DNA from: Mesorhizobium qingshengii
GTDB lineage: Bacteria; Pseudomonadota; Alphaproteobacteria; Rhizobiales; Rhizobiaceae
DNA length: 64,000 nucleotides
Assembly (NCBI RefSeq): GCF_900103325.1
Contig: NZ_FMXM01000025.1
Location: 1 to 64,000, forward strand
Direction of reading: 5' to 3'
This document shows positions 59,711 to 64,000 of the stretch, one piece after another. Each line of letters starts with the position of its first letter. Position 1 is the stretch's first letter. Under the pieces are notes generated by a model. It did no database searches and was not told the DNA's origin. It saw nothing but the letters and a program-made list of their open reading frames with translations. The position numbers and the translations under genes are program-made.

Positions 59711-60577
59711 TCAGGCGCGTTTGGCGAGCAGGCGATAGAGCATCGATGACGGCAGGATGCGCTTGAGCACGACGCCGATTCTGGCCGGCACTGTTACCAC
59801 ATAGTGCGGACGTGGGCGCCGCGACAGAAGTGCATGGCGCAGGGCCTTGTGAACCACTTCCGGCCCAGGTTTCAGCCGCGATTGGCTGCCGCCGGCCCTC
59901 AACCGTTCCAGCTGCGCCTGGTAGTCGGCGCGATGCACGGAATTCTCGTGGTCGATGTTCTTCAAGAACCACGCCAGGCCGTTGCTGGCGATCTTCGATG
60001 TCACCGGCCCCGGCTCGATCAGCGCGACATGGACGCCGCTGCCGGCCAATTCCTGGCGCTGGCAAAGCATCAAGGCCTCCAGCGCGTGTTTCGACGCCGA
60101 ATAGGCGCCACGGAAGCGCACCGGCGTCAGGCCGAGGATCGACGAACAATGGACGATGCGGCCATGACCCTGACGGCGCATCACCGGCACCAGACGGCGG
60201 GTCAGGTCATGCCAGCCGAAGAAATTCGCCTCGAATTGCTCCTTGAGCACCGCAACGGCCAAGTCCTCGACGGCGCCGGGCTGAGCGTAGGCGCCATTGT
60301 TGAACAGGGCATCGAGCTTGCCGCCCGTGCGCTCCAGAACCGATGCAACCAGCGCCTCAATGGATGCCGCTTCACTATAGTCGAGATAGAAGGCCTCGAT
60401 GCCGTCAGCCTCGAGCGCGGCGATATCCTCAGGTTTGCGCGCCGTCGCGAACACCCGCCAGCCTTCGGTCTTCAACGCACGCGCGCAGTGGGCGCCTATT
60501 CCCGAGGATGCGCCGGTGACGATGATCGAGCGCAATTCTTGCGCCTGACTGTTCGTGGTTTCGCCAAGGGTTGCCAT
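59711..60577 (-). CDS. SDR-family oxidoreductase
   Basis: A 288-aa short-chain dehydrogenase. The cofactor motif IIVTGASSGIGAHCARAL, the NNGAYA strand (DALFNNGAYAQPGAVEDL) and the catalytic Ser, Tyr, Lys in IVHCSSILGLTPVRFRGAYSASKHALEALM are complete. The C-terminus PSSMLYRLLAKRA resembles members acting on lipid or steroid-like substrates, but the substrate is unknown. ATG 60577 (MATLGE) is used. Divergent from the YihY gene 59 bases away. Confidence 0.9.
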   Translation of the reverse strand: MATLGETTNSQAQELRSIIVTGASSGIGAHCARALKTEGWRVFATARKPEDIAALEADGIEAFYLDYSEAASIEALVASVLERTGGKLDALFNNGAYAQPGAVEDLAVAVLKEQFEANFFGWHDLTRRLVPVMRRQGHGRIVHCSSILGLTPVRFRGAYSASKHALEALMLCQRQELAGSGVHVALIEPGPVTSKIASNGLAWFLKNIDHENSVHRADYQAQLERLRAGGSQSRLKPGPEVVHKALRHALLSRRPRPHYVVTVPARIGVVLKRILPSSMLYRLLAKRA

Positions 60578-60636
60578 TTGCCGCAATCCCTTCCCATATT
60601 CCCGGCGTGGAGACAATTGGAGGGACGCGGTTCTCA

Positions 60637-61485
60637 ATGCGGAAGATCGTAGCCCTCAAGCGCGTTCTCTATGACGCGCTCGGCCATTTCAACACCGATG
60701 ACGGCTGGGCGATGGCCAGCCATCTGGCGATCACCTCACTGATGGCGCTGTTCCCGTTCCTGATCTTTGCCACGACGCTCGCCAGCTTCCTTGGCGCGCA
60801 GGCGTTCTCCGATACGGCGGTGCACCTGGTCTTCGACACCTGGCCCGAACAGATCGCCAAGCCGATCGCACGTGAAGTGCTCAATGTGCTGACCGTCAGG
60901 CGCACCGACCTTTTGACCTACGGCGTGCTGCTGGCCGCCTACTTTGCTTCCAATGGCATCGAGGCGCTGCGCACCTCGCTCAACCGCGCCTATCGCGTAT
61001 CGGAAACGCGTGGCATCATCTACCGCCGGGTGCAGAGCATTGTCTTCGTGCTGATCGCGACGGCCGGGTTCCTGGCGATCAGCGTGCTTCTGGTTTTCGC
61101 GCCGCTGCTGGCGCGGCTCGCCGAAGCCCATATCGAAGGTATCAAGCCCTATATGGGCACGATCACGCTATGGCGTTACGTCATCGCCTCGGTGGTCATT
61201 GTCGGCGGGCTGTTTGCCGTGCATTTCTGGCTCCCGGCGGGCAAGCGCCGCCTCGTGTCGATCGTGCCGGGCATCATCTTCACGTTGGCGGCATGGCTTG
61301 TCGGCTCGACCGTTTTCGCCTCCTATCTCGATCACTTCTCGTCCTATGTGACGACCTATGCCGGCCTTGCCTCGATCATGATCGCGGTGGTTTTCCTCTA
61401 TATGATCTCGGCGATCTTCATCCTTGGCGGCGAGCTCAATGCCGCGATCAGCCGCTACCTGGAGGCGCGCGCCCGAGTCGGCTGA
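60637..61485 (+). CDS. YihY/virulence factor BrkB-family membrane protein
   Basis: A 282-aa membrane protein with six helices. DGWAMASHLAITSLMALFPFLIFATTLASFLG, then ASNGIEALRTSLNRAYRVSETRGIIYRRVQSIVFVLI and SYLDHFSSYVTTYAGLASIMIAVVFLYMISAIFILGGELNAAI are the YihY motifs. The family was once called ribonuclease BN by mistake and its function is unknown, perhaps an envelope transporter. ATG 60637 has TTGGAGGGAC upstream. It overlaps the convergent EamA gene by 31 bases. Confidence 0.92.
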   Translation: MRKIVALKRVLYDALGHFNTDDGWAMASHLAITSLMALFPFLIFATTLASFLGAQAFSDTAVHLVFDTWPEQIAKPIAREVLNVLTVRRTDLLTYGVLLAAYFASNGIEALRTSLNRAYRVSETRGIIYRRVQSIVFVLIATAGFLAISVLLVFAPLLARLAEAHIEGIKPYMGTITLWRYVIASVVIVGGLFAVHFWLPAGKRRLVSIVPGIIFTLAAWLVGSTVFASYLDHFSSYVTTYAGLASIMIAVVFLYMISAIFILGGELNAAISRYLEARARVG

Positions 61486-62363
61486 TTCTGTGCCTTGGTC
61501 TGTCGAGCCGTTGCCAGGCCAACGCCGAAGGTCGTAATCGCCATGCCGACAATCTGCAGCGCATTGAGCTGCTCGTCGAACAGGGCCCAGGCGATGATGG
61601 CCGTCACCGCCGGCACCAGGTAGAACAGCGAGGCGACTTTCGACATCTCGCCGTCGCGGATCATCACCATCAAGAGGAAGATGGCTCCGAGCGACAGCAC
61701 CAGCACCAGCCAGGCCATGGCGAAGATCAATTCGCCGTTGATGACCACGGTGTGTGTTTCAAAAGCGAGCGAGGCCAATATCATCAGTGAGGCACCGCCG
61801 ACGTATTGCCACATGGTCGCCGCGACGAGGTCGCCGCCGGAGGCGAAGCGCTTCTGCCAGATGGTGCCGGCGCTCATGCCGAGCACCGAGACCAGCGAGG
61901 CGGCCAGCGTGGCCGCCGTCACGCCGCCGCCGAGTGCCCCGAGCTTTGGCCACAGCACGATGACGATGCCGATGAGGCCGATGCCAAGGCCGGCCCAGTG
62001 GCGCGGCAAGATCGCCTCGCCAAGGAACTTGCCGGCAAGAACGGCCGTGATCAGCGGCTGCAAGCCGACGATCAGGGCCGAGAACCCGGCCGGCATGCCC
62101 CTGTGGATGGCCCAGAAGACGGCGCCGAGATAGACACCATGCATCAGGATGCCGGCGCCGGTGGCATGCAGCGCTTCCTCGCGCGTGGCTCGCTTCGAGC
62201 CCAGCACGGGCATCAGGACAGCCAGCAGGATGGCCGCTATGACGAAACGCGCGGCGAGGAAGGTGAACGGCTCCGCCCATGGCATGGCGTAGCGTGCGCC
62301 GATGAAGCCGGTTGCCCACAGGACAACGAAGGTGGCGGGGATGAACCGCTTGATGCTGTGCAT
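61455..62363 (-). CDS. EamA/DMT-family transporter
   Basis: A 302-aa protein with ten helices. The first half has FVVLWATGFIGARYAMPWAEPFTFLAARFVIAAILL and ALIVGLQPLITAVLAGKFLGEAILPRHWAGLGIGLIG; the second LVSVLGMSAGTIWQKRFASGGDLVAATMWQYVGGASL and SLFYLVPAVTAIIAWALFDEQLNALQ. It is a metabolite or drug efflux protein of unknown substrate. Third EamA member in this window. ATG 62363 is used. Confidence 0.9.
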   Translation of the reverse strand: MHSIKRFIPATFVVLWATGFIGARYAMPWAEPFTFLAARFVIAAILLAVLMPVLGSKRATREEALHATGAGILMHGVYLGAVFWAIHRGMPAGFSALIVGLQPLITAVLAGKFLGEAILPRHWAGLGIGLIGIVIVLWPKLGALGGGVTAATLAASLVSVLGMSAGTIWQKRFASGGDLVAATMWQYVGGASLMILASLAFETHTVVINGELIFAMAWLVLVLSLGAIFLLMVMIRDGEMSKVASLFYLVPAVTAIIAWALFDEQLNALQIVGMAITTFGVGLATARQTKAQNQPTRARASR

Positions 62364-62514
62364 TTTCCGGAGACCGCCGCGCTGGTGAGAATTGACCGAG
62401 GCGATGCTCTAATGCGGTTCAACCCGGCGCGCAAAGCGAAACGATTGATCCATGCATCACTGGAATTCAACCGGCGGTGCAGTCGACATGGGTTTTCCCA
62501 GAGATTGGCAGGCC

Positions 62515-63390
62515 TCAGAGACCGACCATCCCTCTAATATCATCAGGCGACGCACCGGCATCGCGCAAGGCGGCAAGGCCCGTGTCCTTCAGGCTCTTCG
62601 ACAGCTTTCGCCCGTCCGGCCCGAGAATGAGTCGATGATGGAAATAGCTGGGTTGGGGCAGTTCCAGGATTTCCTGCAGCAGGCGCTGTACGCCGGTGGC
62701 GGAAAACAGATCCTGTCCGCGCACGACATGGCTGACGCCTTGCAGCGCATCGTCCATGACGACCGCGAGGTGATAGCTGGTCGGGATATCGCGGCGCGCC
62801 ACGATCACGTCGCCCCAGTCCTGCGGACGGGCTTCGACGGAGCGCGTCGCGGAAAGCGTCTCATCGACGAATTCGGCCCATGCGAGGTCCTTGCCGACAC
62901 GCGCTATGGCGGCGCCGACATCCAGCCGCCAGGCGAAGGGAGCGTTCTCGGCGATCCGTCGCTTGCGTTCCTTCACCGGCAGCGCCTTGTCGGCCGGGGG
63001 ATAGAGCGGCACGCCGTCGGGATCGCGCGGCCAGTCGCGCCCGCGCTGTTCACTGCCGGCGATGAAGGCGCGGATTTCGCCACGGCTCATGAAGGCGGGG
63101 TAGACGAGCTCCTCGCGGATCAGCCGGTCAAGCATCGTCCCATACTCGGCGAAATGCTCGGACTGGCGGCGCACCGGCTGTTCCCAGACAAGCCCCAGCC
63201 ACTTCAGATCGGCTAGCATGCCTGCCTCGAATTGCGGCGTGCAGCGCGTCGTGTCGATGTCCTCGATGCGCAGCAGCAGCCGACCGCCGGCGGCGCGCGC
63301 CATTTTTTGATTGAGCAGCGCCGAATAGGCATGGCCGAGATGCAGTTCGCCGTTGGGGCTGGGCGCGAAGCGGAATGTCAGGAGTGTCAT
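62515..63390 (-). CDS. gluQ: Glutamyl-Q tRNA(Asp) synthetase
   Basis: A 291-aa class I aminoacyl-tRNA-synthetase paralogue lacking the anticodon domain. It glutamylates queuosine in tRNA(Asp). FRFAPSPNGELHLGHAYSALLNQKMA holds the HIGH-type motif (HLGH), RIEDIDTTRCTPQFEAGML the glutamate binding site, and LGPDGRKLSKSLKDTGL the KLSKS motif. ATG 63390 is used. Note that a queuosine-precursor transporter is also encoded in this window at 2128-2808. Divergent from the glycosylase gene. Confidence 0.93.
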   Translation of the reverse strand: MTLLTFRFAPSPNGELHLGHAYSALLNQKMARAAGGRLLLRIEDIDTTRCTPQFEAGMLADLKWLGLVWEQPVRRQSEHFAEYGTMLDRLIREELVYPAFMSRGEIRAFIAGSEQRGRDWPRDPDGVPLYPPADKALPVKERKRRIAENAPFAWRLDVGAAIARVGKDLAWAEFVDETLSATRSVEARPQDWGDVIVARRDIPTSYHLAVVMDDALQGVSHVVRGQDLFSATGVQRLLQEILELPQPSYFHHRLILGPDGRKLSKSLKDTGLAALRDAGASPDDIRGMVGL

Positions 63391-63463
63391 CTGTCCGGCG
63401 GCAATCATATTTTGCGGCGCTTCGCCAATTGCTACCTTGTAGAGGATCAAGGAACAAGAAAGC

Positions 63464-64000
63464 ATGCAACGCATCGCCACGCTCGACGACATTGCACGGG
63501 GGCTCGACGCGCTTTGCGTGATCGACCCACGGCTGGAAAAAGTGCGCGGCATGGCAGGCGAAGTGCCGCTGCGGCTCTCCGAGCCAGGGTTCAGGAGCCT
63601 CGCCTCGATCGTCGTCTCACAGCAAGTGTCCCGCGCCAGTGCCGATGCCATCTTCGGCCGGCTGACCAGGCTCGTCGATCCCTTGACGCCGCAGGCGATC
63701 CTTGCCGCCGGCGAGGACATTTTTCGCGAGGCCGGGCTGTCGCGGCCGAAGCAGCGTGGCCTGATCGCCGTTGCCCAGGCCGTGGTCGGCGGCCTCGACC
63801 TCCACCACCTCTGTTCGCTCGATGCCCAGGAGGCGATCACGACGATGACGGCGGTGCCCGGCATCGGTCCCTGGACGGCGGAAGTGTATCTTTTGTTCGC
63901 CGCCGGCCACCCCGATATCTTCCCCGCGCGCGACGTCGCCTTGCAGAGCGCGGTCGGCCACGCGCTCGGCATTGACCCGCGTCCGCCGGAGAAAACGCTG
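63464..64000 (+). CDS. DNA-3-methyladenine glycosylase, AlkA/HhH-GPD type (3' end cut)
   Basis: The frame is open from ATG 63464 to the window end, 179 codons. LSEPGFRSLASIVVSQQVSRASADAIFGRLTRLVDPL opens the HhH-GPD domain, the helix-hairpin-helix is TAVPGIGPWTAEVYLLFAAGHPDIFPARDVAL, and the last Asp in ARD is the catalytic residue. The enzyme removes alkylated purines in base excision repair. AAGGAACAAG precedes the start. Only about 25-40 residues are probably missing, as the family is about 200-215 aa. Confidence 0.9.
   Translation, partial: MQRIATLDDIARGLDALCVIDPRLEKVRGMAGEVPLRLSEPGFRSLASIVVSQQVSRASADAIFGRLTRLVDPLTPQAILAAGEDIFREAGLSRPKQRGLIAVAQAVVGGLDLHHLCSLDAQEAITTMTAVPGIGPWTAEVYLLFAAGHPDIFPARDVALQSAVGHALGIDPRPPEKTL

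Overview
The window looks like chromosomal DNA of a Mesorhizobium-like alphaproteobacterium (Rhizobiales). Base composition is high in GC, most genes are densely packed with ATGA overlaps, and the gene neighbourhoods are typical of this order: ftsE-ftsX-ydcF, argH-lptM-lysA beside a TIGR02302 protein, metX-metW behind a SAM-II riboswitch, hisC-tyrC, ugpBAEC and etfB-etfA. The intergenic palindromic repeats are also of rhizobial type. The genus is an inference from gene order and style; no rRNA gene is present.

Layout. 1-0.34 kb: 3' end of an ISAs1-like transposase cut by the window edge. 0.5-7.2 kb: ArsR/SRPBCC pair, spermidine-synthase-like methyltransferase, queuosine-precursor transporter, rpmB, a DUF3108 protein, an EamA exporter with a 21-bp repeat in its tail, lysoplasmalogenase, cupin and glyoxalase II. 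7.3-13.7 kb: methyltransferase, SbmA/BacA-like ABC protein, a secreted VWA-like DUF1194 protein, and two glycosyltransferases flanking a DUF1330 gene; the second glycosyltransferase is AT-rich. 13.8-18 kb: methionine genes metXW divergent from the aromatic pair hisC-tyrC. 18-25 kb: sugar kinase, DUF2125, ChaC, aldo-keto reductase, LysE exporter, PlsC, a 560-bp region without a clear gene, DUF1348 and PPOX proteins, YdcF. 25.8-29.4 kb: ftsX, ftsE, a small membrane protein, hpt and a response regulator. 29.4-42 kb: DMT exporter and LysR, VOC protein, TIGR02302 protein, serine/threonine dehydratase and ArsR, lysA-lptM-argH, a TlpA-like protein, two unknown overlapping genes, and an endonuclease/exonuclease/phosphatase protein.

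42-47.6 kb is the ugpBAEC glycerol-3-phosphate importer followed by a phosphodiesterase that could feed it. 47.6-51.5 kb is a Fe3+-type ABC importer (binding protein, fused permease, ATPase) with a candidate RirA box over its promoter. 51.8-55.1 kb holds an ECF sigma factor with its NrsF-type membrane anti-sigma factor, preceded by a GTAAC-N16-CGAA promoter that suggests autoregulation, then a PAS-PAS-PAS-GGDEF protein. 55.2-64 kb: hydroxybutyryl-CoA dehydrogenase and ETF (beta-oxidation electron transfer), rhomboid protease, cobalamin adenosyltransferase, a small twin-TM protein, an SDR, a YihY protein, an EamA exporter, gluQRS, and a 3'-truncated AlkA-type glycosylase.

No CRISPR array, prophage, tRNA or obvious new multi-gene system was found. 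The most interesting signals are regulatory: the SAM-II aptamer with a competing terminator, the ECF autoregulatory promoter, the leader terminator and small ORF ahead of the DMT exporter, the repeat carrying the ribosome binding site of the lysoplasmalogenase, and several nested palindromic elements, one inside the ugp operon.
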